Below, in pieces: positions 37,055-46,133 of a stretch of 64,000 bases of DNA. The notes beneath the pieces are model-generated. The model searched no databases and was not told where the DNA came from. It saw only the letters and a list, made by a program, of their open reading frames with translations. The DNA lies in assembly GCF_001856685.1 (NCBI RefSeq), contig NZ_CP017812.1, positions 1,426,001 through 1,490,000 of the forward strand. Reading direction: 5' to 3'. How positions within the stretch are numbered: the first letter of the stretch is position 1; each line of letters starts with the position of its first letter. A program made the translations under genes and the position numbers. The stretch comes from Boudabousia tangfeifanii. GTDB taxonomy: Bacteria > Actinomycetota > Actinomycetes > Actinomycetales > Actinomycetaceae.

Positions 37055-37063
37055 GACCTTTCA
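37040..37063. promoter_or_regulatory. Candidate LacI-family operator at malE
   Basis: TGAAAG and CTTTCA flank a GTCT-GCA-AGAC core in a 24-bp imperfect palindrome that covers the malE -35. The CTTGCAG core (minus strand) resembles elements I recall for Streptomyces MalR. Confidence 0.5.
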
Positions 37064-37092
37064 GTATCTTTCACACTTTTTCTGAATACAAC

Positions 37093-37101
37093 TGCTAATA
37101 T
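37093..37101 (+). promoter_or_regulatory. Extended -10 of the LacI-type regulator gene
   Basis: TGC-TAATAT is an extended -10 sequence (TG-N-TAATAT), 39 bp before the regulator ATG. No clear -35. Confidence 0.4.
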
Positions 37102-37121
37102 AAAGACAATTCTTTCACAAT

Positions 37122-37129
37122 CTTGCAAG
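37122..37129. promoter_or_regulatory. Second candidate operator, CTTGCAAG
   Basis: A perfect 8-bp palindrome with the CG-free LacI-type core, overlapping the AAGGGAG ribosome binding site of the regulator. Binding here would give autoregulation by roadblock. Confidence 0.42.
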
Positions 37130-37139
37130 GGAGCAAACC

Positions 37140-38150
37140 ATGTCCGCTCGCGTTCGCCTCGATGACATTGCAAAGTTAGCTGGAGTTTCACCAGCTACAG
37201 TTTCTCGAGTTATTAACGGCACTGGCCAAGTGCGAGAAAGCACCGCCGAATCTGTGCGTCTGGCCATGGACACCCTCGGATACGACCGTCCTTCAGCACT
37301 TTCGCGCACTTCCCTGGCTCCCGTCGGCTTGATTTTGCCCGAGCTAACCAATCCCGTTTTTGCCAACTATGCACACCACCTACAGCTAGAACTAGCTCAC
37401 CGCGGCCATCCAGCCTTTATCTGTTCCCAAGCCCCGGGGGGCATGACCGAAAACCAACTCATTGATTCGTTACTAAGCGCTGGTTGCGCAGGACTAATTT
37501 TTGTCTGTGGGCGACATGCCGATTCTCAAGCCAATCTGGAGCAATACCAAGAGTTATTGGATAAAGAAATTCCATTTGTCTTAATTAATGGCCCACGTTC
37601 GGAACTGGCAGCTCCGAGCGTTTGTGTCAACTATGACGCGGGGATGCAAACCGCTATCTACCATCTAAAACAACTTGGACACCGCAAAATCGCCTTAGTT
37701 TGCGGTCGAGATAATGCCATCCCAGCAAAGCTACAGCGAGACGCCTATCAAACTTATATGGAAAAGAACTTTGGCGCAGACAGCCTCACGGTCATCCCCA
37801 CTTTCTACACTTTTGCTGGAGGACAGTCCGCTGCGCAAGAAGTTATCCGAGCAGGCGCCACTGCGGTTATCGCCGGATCCGACCTACAAGCCCTAGGAGT
37901 AATTTCTGGAGCCACCTCGCTGGGAGCGAAAGTACCGCAAGATCTTTCAGTAATCGGATTTGATGACTCAGCACTAATGACTCATACGACTCCCCCACTC
38001 ACTACTCTTCGACAGCCAGTGGTAACCATTGCAAACGCTGCCGTTCAAGTGTTAAGCGAAGAAATCTCGGCAAATAAATTACAGACTTGCGAGTTGAGAT
38101 TTGCACCTGATTTAATTCAAAGAGGTAGTACCACACCACCACTTAACTAA
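37140..38150 (+). CDS. LacI family transcriptional regulator (MalR-like)
   Basis: A 336-residue repressor. The N-terminal helix-turn-helix is VRLDDIAKLAGVSPATVSRV (residues 4-23), with a hinge helix around 48-56. It is followed by a periplasmic-binding-protein-like effector domain, with LILPELTNPVFANYAHHLQ near 63 and DLSVIGFDDSALMTHTTPPL near 273. It is divergent from malEFG and almost certainly represses that operon in the absence of its sugar. The start has AAGGGAG upstream. Confidence 0.93.
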   Translation: MSARVRLDDIAKLAGVSPATVSRVINGTGQVRESTAESVRLAMDTLGYDRPSALSRTSLAPVGLILPELTNPVFANYAHHLQLELAHRGHPAFICSQAPGGMTENQLIDSLLSAGCAGLIFVCGRHADSQANLEQYQELLDKEIPFVLINGPRSELAAPSVCVNYDAGMQTAIYHLKQLGHRKIALVCGRDNAIPAKLQRDAYQTYMEKNFGADSLTVIPTFYTFAGGQSAAQEVIRAGATAVIAGSDLQALGVISGATSLGAKVPQDLSVIGFDDSALMTHTTPPLTTLRQPVVTIANAAVQVLSEEISANKLQTCELRFAPDLIQRGSTTPPLN

Positions 38151-38168
38151 CGTCACGTCATAACGTCA
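38150..38168. repeat. Three ACGTCA repeats upstream of zur
   Basis: ACGTCA occurs at 38150-38155, 38155-38160 and 38163-38168, right after the regulator stop and before zur. It could be a protein-binding cluster; nothing recognised binds it. Confidence 0.3.
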
Positions 38169-38238
38169 TATCCTTTTGTCATTTTGTGAGTTATGCTCTT
38201 AGTTATACCTTTTACAGATCAAAAAATAGGAGACCACG

Positions 38239-38634
38239 ATGCAACGGATGACTCGCCAACGCGCAGCCATCGAAAAAGCTATTGCGGAAACCGATCAGTT
38301 TCGTTCAGCACAGCAACTTCATGATGACCTTAAAGAAGCCGGTGAAAACATCGGCTTGGCTACGGTTTACCGTACTTTGCAGGCCATGGCTGCTGATGAT
38401 GAAATCGACATGGTTCGTTCGGAAGACGGGGAAACCCGCTACCGCCGCTGCTTAGCATTCGTCCACCACCATCATTTGATTTGTCGCAACTGCGATCGCA
38501 CCATCGAGGTGGAAGCAGGACCAGTCGAGGCTTGGATTAAAGAAGTAGCAGAAGAGCATGGGTTCAGTGATTTGACCCATCTTGCTGATATTACTGGTAT
38601 CTGCGAAGACTGTAAAAACGCTAAAGAAAACTGA
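38239..38634 (+). CDS. zur: Fur family regulator, probably zinc uptake regulator Zur
   Basis: A 131-residue metal-dependent repressor. It has the winged helix QRMTRQRAAIEKAIAE to IGLATVYRTLQAMA (residues 2-54), the metal-binding segment FVHHHHLICRNCDRTIEVE near 75-93, and a second CxxC (GICEDC) near 122-127, completing the structural zinc site. I favour Zur over Fur because the place between glyS and uppS is that of mycobacterial zur (furB), and HHHHLICRNC fits Zur. GGAG lies 7 nt before the ATG. The zinc importer 10 kb downstream is a likely target, though I saw no Zur box there. Confidence 0.85.
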   Translation: MQRMTRQRAAIEKAIAETDQFRSAQQLHDDLKEAGENIGLATVYRTLQAMAADDEIDMVRSEDGETRYRRCLAFVHHHHLICRNCDRTIEVEAGPVEAWIKEVAEEHGFSDLTHLADITGICEDCKNAKEN

Positions 38635-38670
38635 TCTGGCAACTACCCGCACTAGTTGATCAAAGGCTAT

Positions 38671-38713
38671 AAGTTTGGGGCACTCACCACTTGGTGAGTG
38701 CCCCAAACTTTTT
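38671..38713. terminator. Terminator between zur and uppS
   Basis: A near-perfect stem, AAGTTTGGGGCACTCACCA/TGGTGAGTGCCCCAAACTT, with a very short loop, followed by TTT on the plus strand. It lies between convergent genes and has A residues on the left, so it can serve both. Confidence 0.9.
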
Positions 38714-38721
38714 AGGTCCTA

Positions 38722-39507
38722 CTAGCTTTTAGTCACTTGGTCGATTGCCCCACCAAAACGACGATCCCGTTGGAGGTATTCAAGTAAAACTTGCCAAAGC
38801 GGTTCTCGCCCAAACTCGGGCCAGGGATTAGGCCAAAATACCATTTCCGCATAAGCACACTGCCAAAGCAAATAGTTCGAAAAGCGCTGCTCTCCACTAG
38901 TCCTAATCAGCAAATCAACGTCTGGTAAGTCTGGTAGATATAAATGCTTCTGAATTGTTTGTGGAGTGATCCGTTGCGGATTAAGTTTTCCATCCGCAAC
39001 TTCTTGAGCGATTTTTGCGGCCGCATCAGCTAACTCGGCGCGACCACCATAGTTTAGATTCATAACCAAAGTCAGCCCAGTGTTGTTAGCTGTTAGCCGT
39101 TCAGCCCTTTCCAGTTCACTAATCACAGATTTCCATAGCTTCGGGCGTCGACCACTCCACCGTACTCGGACATTCCAAGCCTTTAGTTCATCACAACGCC
39201 GCCGTAAAACTTCACGTGAATATCCCATTAGAAAGCGAACTTCAGTAGGTGAACGACGCCAATTTTCTGTCGAAAAAGCGTAGACCGAAAGAACCTTAAC
39301 CCCCGCCTCGATTGCCCCTGCAATCGTATCCATCAGCGAAGCCTCGCCTGCGGTATGGCCTGCCGTCCTCGGCAAGCCTTGTTGGTTAGCCCAGCGGCCA
39401 TTCCCATCCATAATGATGGCCACATGCTCAGGGACTAACTGGGCATGGGAACGAAGTGAGGGCGGGATGGTAAGCCCACTTTTTCCTGGGGGTGCAATCT
39501 CACTCAT
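38722..39507 (-). CDS. uppS: Isoprenyl transferase (cis-prenyl diphosphate synthase, UppS)
   Basis: Extends allylic diphosphates with isopentenyl diphosphate in cis, giving the undecaprenyl or decaprenyl carrier for cell-wall synthesis. The 261-residue protein has the UPP synthase motifs AIIMDGNGRWA (residues 30-40, catalytic Asp), GHTAGEASL, YAFSTENWRRSPTEV near 76-90, and the C-terminal RTSGEQRFSNYLLWQ near 205. The ATG shares one base with the recO stop (TGATG). Confidence 0.95.
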   Translation of the reverse strand: MSEIAPPGKSGLTIPPSLRSHAQLVPEHVAIIMDGNGRWANQQGLPRTAGHTAGEASLMDTIAGAIEAGVKVLSVYAFSTENWRRSPTEVRFLMGYSREVLRRRCDELKAWNVRVRWSGRRPKLWKSVISELERAERLTANNTGLTLVMNLNYGGRAELADAAAKIAQEVADGKLNPQRITPQTIQKHLYLPDLPDVDLLIRTSGEQRFSNYLLWQCAYAEMVFWPNPWPEFGREPLWQVLLEYLQRDRRFGGAIDQVTKS

Positions 39508-40250
39508 CAGCTAGTCCTTCCATGTTGCCTCACCGGCACCGATTTGAGCTTTCGTTCCAAATGCCATTGTGCATAAGTGGTCGCTAAATGCGCAATTTCT
39601 TTTTGAGTTTGCCTAGCAGCCGTTTCTGCCAAATCCCAGTCACCGCGTAATAAAGCGGCAGCTATCTGCGAACCTGGCCGTGGTAAATCCATTGCTTCAA
39701 TCGTGGCACAATCGTCGCAAATACTGCAGCCTTGCGGAACTGAGAAAAAGTTAAGATTAAGGTTCGTCCCGCAGTTGCCGCAGACTCCCAATTGAGGCGC
39801 CCAGCCTTGCTGTGCCATCGCCCGAAGCAAGAAAGCAGAGAGTACTAGGTCAGGGTCATGATGACGTCTCGCCAAGGCATTCAGTGCTCCTAATGTCAGG
39901 CGATAATGCGAGGGATCAGGATCGTCCTCGGCAAATAGCTGTAACGCAGTTTCCACGATTATGGCACCGGCCGTGTACAAGTCATAGTCCCGGGCGATTA
40001 ACTGCGCAAAGGGGTAAAGCACTTCCACTTGGGTAAGAATGTCAAGATTCCTACCGCTCAGTAATTGGGCATCGATCACTGAGAATAACTCTAAACGTGC
40101 CCCATAACGACTAGAGGTGCGTCTAACCCCTTTGGCGACAGCTCGAATGATTCCTTGGTCGATCGTTAAGAGAGTGATGATGCGATCGGCCTCGCCTAAA
40201 CGATCGGTTCGCAGCACAATCCCTTTTGTGCGAAAAGTCTTCGCAGCCAA
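39507..40250 (-). CDS. recO: DNA repair protein RecO
   Basis: Loads RecA on SSB-coated single strands in RecFOR repair. The 247-residue protein has an N-terminal OB domain beginning FRTKGIVLRTDRLGEADRII (residues 5-24) and a helical C-terminal part. A zinc site, CGNCGTNLNL...CSICDDC near 155-180, is typical of Gram-positive RecO. The start is TTG with AAGGA 7 nt upstream; that site overlaps the era stop codon. Its stop overlaps the uppS ATG by one base. Confidence 0.95.
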   Translation of the reverse strand: MAAKTFRTKGIVLRTDRLGEADRIITLLTIDQGIIRAVAKGVRRTSSRYGARLELFSVIDAQLLSGRNLDILTQVEVLYPFAQLIARDYDLYTAGAIIVETALQLFAEDDPDPSHYRLTLGALNALARRHHDPDLVLSAFLLRAMAQQGWAPQLGVCGNCGTNLNLNFFSVPQGCSICDDCATIEAMDLPRPGSQIAAALLRGDWDLAETAARQTQKEIAHLATTYAQWHLERKLKSVPVRQHGRTS

Positions 40251-40259
40251 TCAGGTTCC

Positions 40260-41225
40260 TTAGAAACCCAGACGCCCAAGCATCTTCGGATCACGCTGCC
40301 AATCTTTGGCGGTACGCACATGCAGATCAAGGTAAACGCGGCGTCCGAGCAAGGCGGTAATCTGCTTGCGAGCACGCTCACCTACTTGTCGCAAACGAAC
40401 CCCGTTCTTACCAATAATGATCCCTTTTTGACTGTCGCGTTCAACGAACAGGTTAACGTGGATATCCACCATGGTGGGTTCTTCCCCAGCTTTTTGAGCG
40501 GCATTATGTGGTGGACGTTCGATGATTTCTTCCACCTGAACGGCTAGAGAGTGCGGTAATTCCTCACGGACACCTTCTAGGGCGGCTTCACGGATTAGCT
40601 CTGCAATCATCACCTGCTCTGGTTCATCAGTTAGTTCCCCATCTGGATAAAGCGGAGGCGAGGAGGGCAAGTAATTCAAAATCAGTTCGACTAGTTTTTC
40701 CACCCGATCACCACGCAAACCTGAAACCGGAATAATCTCGGCCCAGTTTCCTAGACGATCAATATCTAGCAGATGTTGAGTGAGTCGTTCTGGACTGACT
40801 TTATCGGCCTTGGTCGCAACTGCAATAATTGGCGTTTTAGTGCTCTTGAGCTCATTTGCAATAAATTGGTCGCCGGGGCCCACTTTTTGATCCGATGGAA
40901 GGCAAAAAAGCACTACATCGACTTCACTCAAGGTTTCTCGCACCATTTCGTTCAGACGCTTGCCCAGCAAGGTCCGAGGACGGTGATATCCGGGAGTGTC
41001 AACCAAAACAATTTGGCCATCTTCTCGGTGAACGATACCGCGAATCGTGTGACGCGTGGTTTCGGGCCGATCAGACATAATGGCTACTTTGGAACCCACT
41101 AAAGCGTTAGTCAGCGTGGATTTTCCAACATTGGGACGCCCCACGAGGGCGGCAAAACCGGCCTTGAAGTTTTCGTCGTAATCTGGGGTAATAAGACCAG
41201 AAAAATCTAGTTCATGGTCGGTCAT
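40260..41225 (-). CDS. era: GTPase Era
   Basis: Ribosome-assembly GTPase that binds 16S rRNA. The 321-residue protein has a G domain with GRPNVGKSTLTNAL (G1, near residues 28-41), TTRHTIRGI (G2), DTPGYHRPR (G3), ATKADK (G4) and SGLRGD (G5). A KH domain follows with IIGKNGVRLRQVGERARKQI near 270-289. The N-terminal 20 residues are an extension. GAGGAG precedes the ATG. It is part of the era-recO-uppS operon. Confidence 0.97.
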   Translation of the reverse strand: MTDHELDFSGLITPDYDENFKAGFAALVGRPNVGKSTLTNALVGSKVAIMSDRPETTRHTIRGIVHREDGQIVLVDTPGYHRPRTLLGKRLNEMVRETLSEVDVVLFCLPSDQKVGPGDQFIANELKSTKTPIIAVATKADKVSPERLTQHLLDIDRLGNWAEIIPVSGLRGDRVEKLVELILNYLPSSPPLYPDGELTDEPEQVMIAELIREAALEGVREELPHSLAVQVEEIIERPPHNAAQKAGEEPTMVDIHVNLFVERDSQKGIIIGKNGVRLRQVGERARKQITALLGRRVYLDLHVRTAKDWQRDPKMLGRLGF

Positions 41226-41288
41226 GTAAATCTCCTCGTTAGGGGGCTAACAGTGCTCGATCCTAGCCAAGCACCGCCTCCTAGGTTA

Positions 41289-42590
41289 CTACTTGCGCTC
41301 AGTTTCTGCGTTCTGACGACGAACTAGGTAGGTGGCGACCTGCTTTCTGCGACCCACAGTTTGTCCTGCGATGATCTCTAGTCCCTTGACTTCGATTCGG
41401 GTGCCAGGCAGTGGCACCTTGTTGACTTCGCTGGCCACAAGGCCGCCAACAGTTGCGGCGTCCTCGTCTGGCAATTCCAAGTCGAATAGTTCGCCCAGAT
41501 CGTCCACGGAAAAGCGAGCTGGTACTTCCCACTCGTCCTCACTGAGCTGTACTGGTTCACCTTCTGCGTGGTCATGTTCGTCACGCAGTTCGCCCACCAC
41601 TTCTTCTAGCAGGTCTTCTAGCGTCACCAAACCGGCGATTCCACCCCATTCGTCTACTGCTAATGCCATGTGGAAAGAGTCGCGCTGCATTTGTCGCATC
41701 AGGTCATCGGCGTACATATTGTCAGGGACGAAATGTGCGCGGCGCATAGCTGCCGAAACTGGCGTCTGTGCTTCTTCGGGATCACCTAGCACTCTGCGGG
41801 CGCAATCTTTGAAGAAGACGAGGCCACGAATATCGTCAGCGTCCTCGCCCGTTACGGGTAAGCGCGAGAACCCCGAGCGAACAAATAATTTCAGTGCTTT
41901 TGAGAGGGATTCATCCTCGGAAATCGTAATCATGTCAGTACGTGGCAACATGACTTCGCGCACGAGTGTTTGGCCTAGTTCGAAAACCGAACGAAGCATT
42001 TGCCGATCTTCTTCCGCAAAGAGTTCGGCTTCACCCACTTGGTCAGCCATTTCGCGCAGATCGTCAGCCATTTCGTAGCGAGCTTCAGCTTCAGTCTGAG
42101 GGCCTTCTGGCTTGAGTCGGCGTACTACTCCGGCCAAGGGAGCAAAGAGATCGTTAAGTTTAACCGTGAAACTGGTAAGTCCTTGCAGTGCCAGCATGGT
42201 GCCGCCCGGCCAGCGAGCCGACACCTGCCTAGGTAGTACAGCCACAAAAAGCATTAAGAGCAACCAGTTTAAACCGAGGGCGACAAGTGCTACCAGCCAC
42301 CAACGCCAGCCAGCTGCGGCGATTACCAAAGTCAAGAAAATGGTGGCCAAAGTTTGTAGCACTAGGCGAACCGAACGAACCGAGTAATCAGTGTGGGCTC
42401 GATCAGTAACTTGAGCGAGGACGATTTCTGCGCCTCTACGCTCATCATCAACTAAGTCTTGTGCGGTAGCCTTAGAAAGTCGTTCGAGGGCGGTTTCCAC
42501 CGCATTTAACAGACCGGCAACCGCAAAGAACCCTAGTGATACTAGGGTCAGATAGACTGCCGGCAAACCGGCTAAACCATTGGTGGTCAT
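41289..42590 (-). CDS. CorC/HlyC-type membrane protein with CBS domains
   Basis: A 433-residue CNNM/CorC family protein. Four hydrophobic segments in the DUF21 domain cover residues about 1-140, two CBS domains follow (about 200-330), then the CorC_HlyC domain (340-425). FDLELPDEDAATVGGLVAS and MLPRTDMITISEDES are typical. Members export or sense magnesium or other divalent metals; that role is inference here. The ATG shares one base with the ybeY stop (TGATG). Confidence 0.9.
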   Translation of the reverse strand: MTTNGLAGLPAVYLTLVSLGFFAVAGLLNAVETALERLSKATAQDLVDDERRGAEIVLAQVTDRAHTDYSVRSVRLVLQTLATIFLTLVIAAAGWRWWLVALVALGLNWLLLMLFVAVLPRQVSARWPGGTMLALQGLTSFTVKLNDLFAPLAGVVRRLKPEGPQTEAEARYEMADDLREMADQVGEAELFAEEDRQMLRSVFELGQTLVREVMLPRTDMITISEDESLSKALKLFVRSGFSRLPVTGEDADDIRGLVFFKDCARRVLGDPEEAQTPVSAAMRRAHFVPDNMYADDLMRQMQRDSFHMALAVDEWGGIAGLVTLEDLLEEVVGELRDEHDHAEGEPVQLSEDEWEVPARFSVDDLGELFDLELPDEDAATVGGLVASEVNKVPLPGTRIEVKGLEIIAGQTVGRRKQVATYLVRRQNAETERK

Positions 42591-43048
42591 CAGGCTTTGC
42601 GCTCCGCCAAGTACGACAACAACAGCTGACGCTGGAGGGTAAACATTTCTTTTTCTTCTTCTGGCTCAGCATGGTCATAGCCGAGTAGATGCAAAATTCC
42701 GTGAGTGAGCAAAAGCAGCATTTCTTCAATCACTGCATGGTGGGCTGCTTGGGCTTGCTTAGCCGCAACCTGCGGGCAAATCACAATATCACCCAAGGTG
42801 CCTTCGGTAACTGGACTCAAGCTAGTGCCTGGGCGTAGTTCATCCATTGGAAAGCTCATCACATCGGTCGGGCCTTCTAGATCGAGCCAATCAAGGTGCA
42901 AGCGCTCTGAAACTTCTGGTTCCACGAACAAAATGGCTAGTTCTACTTGTCCTGAGACGTGCATTTTGCCGAGGACGTAGCGAGCGGCATCAACGAATTC
43001 TTTTTCGTCGATTTCAACTTCAGTTTCGTTTGATACTTCAATGCTCAT
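42590..43048 (-). CDS. ybeY: Endoribonuclease YbeY
   Basis: Zinc-dependent RNase acting in rRNA maturation and ribosome quality control. The 152-residue protein has the family signature [20 protein letters not shown] near residues 114-133, containing the three zinc-binding histidines, and [12 protein letters not shown] near 60-71. Start ATG shares one base with the phoH stop (TAATG), and the stop overlaps the next gene by one base, so phoH, ybeY and the CBS protein form a tightly coupled unit. Confidence 0.97.
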   Translation of the reverse strand: MSIEVSNETEVEIDEKEFVDAARYVLGKMHVSGQVELAILFVEPEVSERLHLDWLDLEGPTDVMSFPMDELRPGTSLSPVTEGTLGDIVICPQVAAKQAQAAHHAVIEEMLLLLTHGILHLLGYDHAEPEEEKEMFTLQRQLLLSYLAERKA

Positions 43049-44124
43049 TAGCGGCCTCGTTTGCGTGGATAGTTATTTTTTGTTTGAGTTGGGTGGGCTT
43101 CGTCGTGACGATTGTAGGCGTCAATGATTTGTGAAACTAGCTCGTGACGCACCACGTCAGCGCTAGTGAGGTGTACGAACTCGATGCCATCAATGCCCTG
43201 CAAAATCCCCTCAATCACGGTTAGGCCCGAGGTGGTGCCACCGGGCAAATCGACCTGAGAGGTATCGCCGGTGACCACGACCTTGGAATTAAAGCCGAGG
43301 CGCGTGAGGAACATTTTCATTTGCTGACTGGTGGTGTTTTGGGCTTCGTCAAGAATGATGAAGCTGTCATTTAGGGTTCGACCACGCATGTAGGCCAATG
43401 GTGCAACTTCGATGGTGCCTGCCGCCATCAGCTTGGGCAGTGCTTCTTCCTCGAGCATGTCATGTAACGCATCGTATAGTGGGCGCAAGTAGGGATCGAT
43501 CTTGTCAGTCAAGGATCCAGGCAAGAAACCGAGAGACTCCCCTGCTTCGACAGCTGGGCGTGTTAGCACAATCCTTCTAACTGAGCCAGAAAGCAAAGCT
43601 CGGACTGCTTTGGCCATCGCCAGATAGGTTTTACCGGTACCAGCCGGCCCTAACCCAAAGACCACGGTATTCTCATCAATTGCGTTGACGTAGTGTTGTT
43701 GTCCTGCAGTTTTGGGACGAATCCGTTTGCCCCGAATACTGAGGACATCCAGGTCCATGTCTTTTGCAGCCGAGGCACGAGCCGCCTTGTTAATCACCAT
43801 GACGGCATGCGAAACTGCCGCCGCATCGAGGGGCGATCCAGCCTGGGCTAAAGAAAAAAGTTCTTCGAGCAGGTCAGTAGCTAACTCAACCGATAAGGTA
43901 GGGCCACTAACGGCAATCTCATTTCCGCGAGGAACAAAATCAACCGTGGGAAAACCAGCTACGATTACCCGCATGATTTCGTCATTAACCCCGAAAATAG
44001 CTAAGGGGTCTACATCTGGAGGTAGAGTAAGCACCTTTTTACGCGTGCTTTGACCGGCAATATCTGTCGAGGCAGAATCTACTTGCGCTAAGGAAGTCGT
44101 GTCCGGTAGGGACTCGCTATGCAT
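43048..44124 (-). CDS. phoH: PhoH-like ATPase (PhoL)
   Basis: A 358-residue P-loop NTPase of the PhoH family, thought to act in RNA metabolism. It has an N-terminal KH-like part (40-110) and the ATPase domain with Walker [17 protein letters not shown] near residues 157-172, Walker [13 protein letters not shown] near 252-263 and [14 protein letters not shown] near 281-294. The gene lies directly upstream of ybeY, as in most bacteria. Confidence 0.95.
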   Translation of the reverse strand: MHSESLPDTTSLAQVDSASTDIAGQSTRKKVLTLPPDVDPLAIFGVNDEIMRVIVAGFPTVDFVPRGNEIAVSGPTLSVELATDLLEELFSLAQAGSPLDAAAVSHAVMVINKAARASAAKDMDLDVLSIRGKRIRPKTAGQQHYVNAIDENTVVFGLGPAGTGKTYLAMAKAVRALLSGSVRRIVLTRPAVEAGESLGFLPGSLTDKIDPYLRPLYDALHDMLEEEALPKLMAAGTIEVAPLAYMRGRTLNDSFIILDEAQNTTSQQMKMFLTRLGFNSKVVVTGDTSQVDLPGGTTSGLTVIEGILQGIDGIEFVHLTSADVVRHELVSQIIDAYNRHDEAHPTQTKNNYPRKRGR

Positions 44125-44160
44125 TATTCTCCTTCAATGGCTTACGCTACTTCAACCAGT

Positions 44161-44955
44161 TTAACAATCTTTAGCACTCGGGGTGGCAATCAAAAGCTGA
44201 AGTTGGCTTAGCGCCACAGTCGCTGCGGTGGCTGCCCGCAGCACGGCCCAACCGAGTCGGCAGAGTTTCCCGCCTGCAGATTGCAAGGCTTCGATTTCGC
44301 TGTCGCTGATTCCGCCCTCGGGACCAACTATTAGCCAGATCTTGGGGGGCAACTTGGCGGGAATTAGTCGATCTAGAGTGGCTTTCAAATCAGCAGCTTC
44401 ATGACAGATCAGCACTAGCTCTCCGGCTTCGGTAGCTTGGGCTACCTTGGCCACGAGTTGTTTAGTAGTGGCCATGTCATGCACTTTTGGCAAGGTCGCA
44501 CGACGCGACTGTTTGGCAGCCGCTAGTGCTAGTTGGCTCCACTTTTGTTGCCCTTTTTGGGCTTTGGGGCCTTTCCAGCGCACGATTGAGCGATCTGCTT
44601 GCCAGGGAATAATCTCGGTTGCACCGACCTCGATCATCGAGTGCAAGGCGGACTCATCATCCCCGGACTTAGCAAGCGCTTGTACCACCACAAGTTCGCA
44701 GGCCGAGGGCGGGTCGGCATGCCAGGGCGTCGCCACGCTGAAGATGATTTCCGCACCTTGCTGGCCTTGGACTTCACCGGTAAGGCGGAATCCGCTGCCG
44801 TCACTGAGATCGAAGAGATCCCCTACGCCCAATCGCATCACCTGCAGGTGCTTGGCAGATTCGCCAGTCAAGGTGGCGCGCTCCCCGACATTAAGGGTGG
44901 CTAGCGAATGGTCGTCGCGATGCTGGGGAGGCAGGAAAAAGAGCGGGAGCGTCAT
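44161..44955 (-). CDS. rsmE: 16S rRNA (uracil-1498-N3)-methyltransferase RsmE
   Basis: A SPOUT-fold methyltransferase that modifies U1498 of 16S rRNA with SAM. The 264-residue protein has an N-terminal PUA-like domain (residues 1-75), with HLQVMRLGVGD near 36-46. The knotted SAM site near 200 reads IWLIVGPEGGISDSEIEAL, then LGWAVLRAATAATVAL near 233. It lies between dnaJ and phoH, the usual actinobacterial order. Confidence 0.95.
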   Translation of the reverse strand: MTLPLFFLPPQHRDDHSLATLNVGERATLTGESAKHLQVMRLGVGDLFDLSDGSGFRLTGEVQGQQGAEIIFSVATPWHADPPSACELVVVQALAKSGDDESALHSMIEVGATEIIPWQADRSIVRWKGPKAQKGQQKWSQLALAAAKQSRRATLPKVHDMATTKQLVAKVAQATEAGELVLICHEAADLKATLDRLIPAKLPPKIWLIVGPEGGISDSEIEALQSAGGKLCRLGWAVLRAATAATVALSQLQLLIATPSAKDC

Positions 44956-44976
44956 GAAGATTCCTTGGTTTTGATG

Positions 44977-46089
44977 CTAGTTTCCAGCGAAACGATCGCG
45001 GAGCTTTTCAAAGACACCTTGGTGCGCGGGAGCAATTTCATCCTCTTCGCCATGAAGTTCTGCAATATCGAGGTAAAGCTTACGTTCAGCGCTCGAAAGT
45101 TTGGTTGGAATCTTGACATCCACCTTGACGTGGAGGTCACCACGGCCGCGGCGCTGCAAGCGTGCCACCCCTAAACCGTCGAGGACGATTTCAGTTCCTG
45201 GCTGGGTGCCTGGCTTGATGTCTAGTTCTTTTTGACCATCTAGGGTATTGATCTGGATGCGGGTGCCGAGGACTGCCTTGGTTAGCGAAATGCTGACCTG
45301 GGTGTAAAGGTCGTCACCCATGCGGCTGAGCTGATCGTGCGGTTGCACATGGAATTCAACGTAAAGGTCTCCGGCAGGTCCGCCGCCGGGACCAGCTTCA
45401 CCTTGGCCTGAAAGGCGGACACGGTTGCCGTGTTCAATGCCCGGAATGATGTCGATTTCGGTGGTGCGACGGGTACGCACGCGACCTTCCCCAGAACATT
45501 CAGTACATGGAGTGGGGATAGTGGTGCCGTGACCAGAACAGGTCGGGCAAGGAACGGCAGTGGTGATCATACCGAGGATCGTCCTCGATTCACGCATAAT
45601 GGAACCGCGGCCAGCACACTGATTACAGGTGCGAGGACTGGTGCCAGGTTCAGCGCAGGAACCGTCGCAACGATTACAGGTGACCGCAGTATCAACGACG
45701 ATTTCCTTTTTGCCACCGAAAGTGACTTCTTCCAAAGTCACGTCAACTACCGTTAAGGTGTCTTGTCCGCGACGCCCACGAGGCATCGGGCCAGATTGTC
45801 CGGCGGCTGCTCCGGCTGCTTGAGCCATAAAGTTGAAGATATCGGAGGCCCCGAAGGACATGCCACCCATGCCGCCGAAGAAGGAATCAGAACCACCCAA
45901 GTCGTATTCTTGACGTTTCTTGGGATCGGAAAGAGTTTCATATGCGACGGTGACTTCTTTGAACTGTTCTTCAAATTCTGGTCCGGCCACATCGGGGTGC
46001 AGCTTGCGCGCGAGTTTACGGTAGGCACGTTTGATCTCTTCGGGGGATGCTTCTTTATCTACCCCAAGAACTTCGTAATAATCAGCCAC
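44977..46089 (-). CDS. dnaJ: Molecular chaperone DnaJ
   Basis: DnaK co-chaperone (type I). The 370-residue protein has the J domain with the HPD motif (residues 32-34) in [16 protein letters not shown], then a Gly/Met-rich region. A zinc domain follows with [24 protein letters not shown] and CTECSGEG (138-205), then the substrate-binding part. The first CxxCxGxG has SC in place of GxG. It is the second, HrcA-linked DnaJ2 type. The start is GTG with AAAGGA upstream. It lies 44 bp downstream of hrcA. Confidence 0.97.
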   Translation of the reverse strand: MADYYEVLGVDKEASPEEIKRAYRKLARKLHPDVAGPEFEEQFKEVTVAYETLSDPKKRQEYDLGGSDSFFGGMGGMSFGASDIFNFMAQAAGAAAGQSGPMPRGRRGQDTLTVVDVTLEEVTFGGKKEIVVDTAVTCNRCDGSCAEPGTSPRTCNQCAGRGSIMRESRTILGMITTAVPCPTCSGHGTTIPTPCTECSGEGRVRTRRTTEIDIIPGIEHGNRVRLSGQGEAGPGGGPAGDLYVEFHVQPHDQLSRMGDDLYTQVSISLTKAVLGTRIQINTLDGQKELDIKPGTQPGTEIVLDGLGVARLQRRGRGDLHVKVDVKIPTKLSSAERKLYLDIAELHGEEDEIAPAHQGVFEKLRDRFAGN

Positions 46090-46133
46090 TTTATTCCTTT
46101 ACTGCGTGTTTTAAACTATTTGGTCAATAAGAA

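Noticed and set aside
41332..42078. A 248-codon plus-strand open frame opposite the CBS-domain protein
   Set aside because: Ser/Arg-rich shadow reading without ribosome binding site; the opposite strand carries a conserved CorC-type protein.
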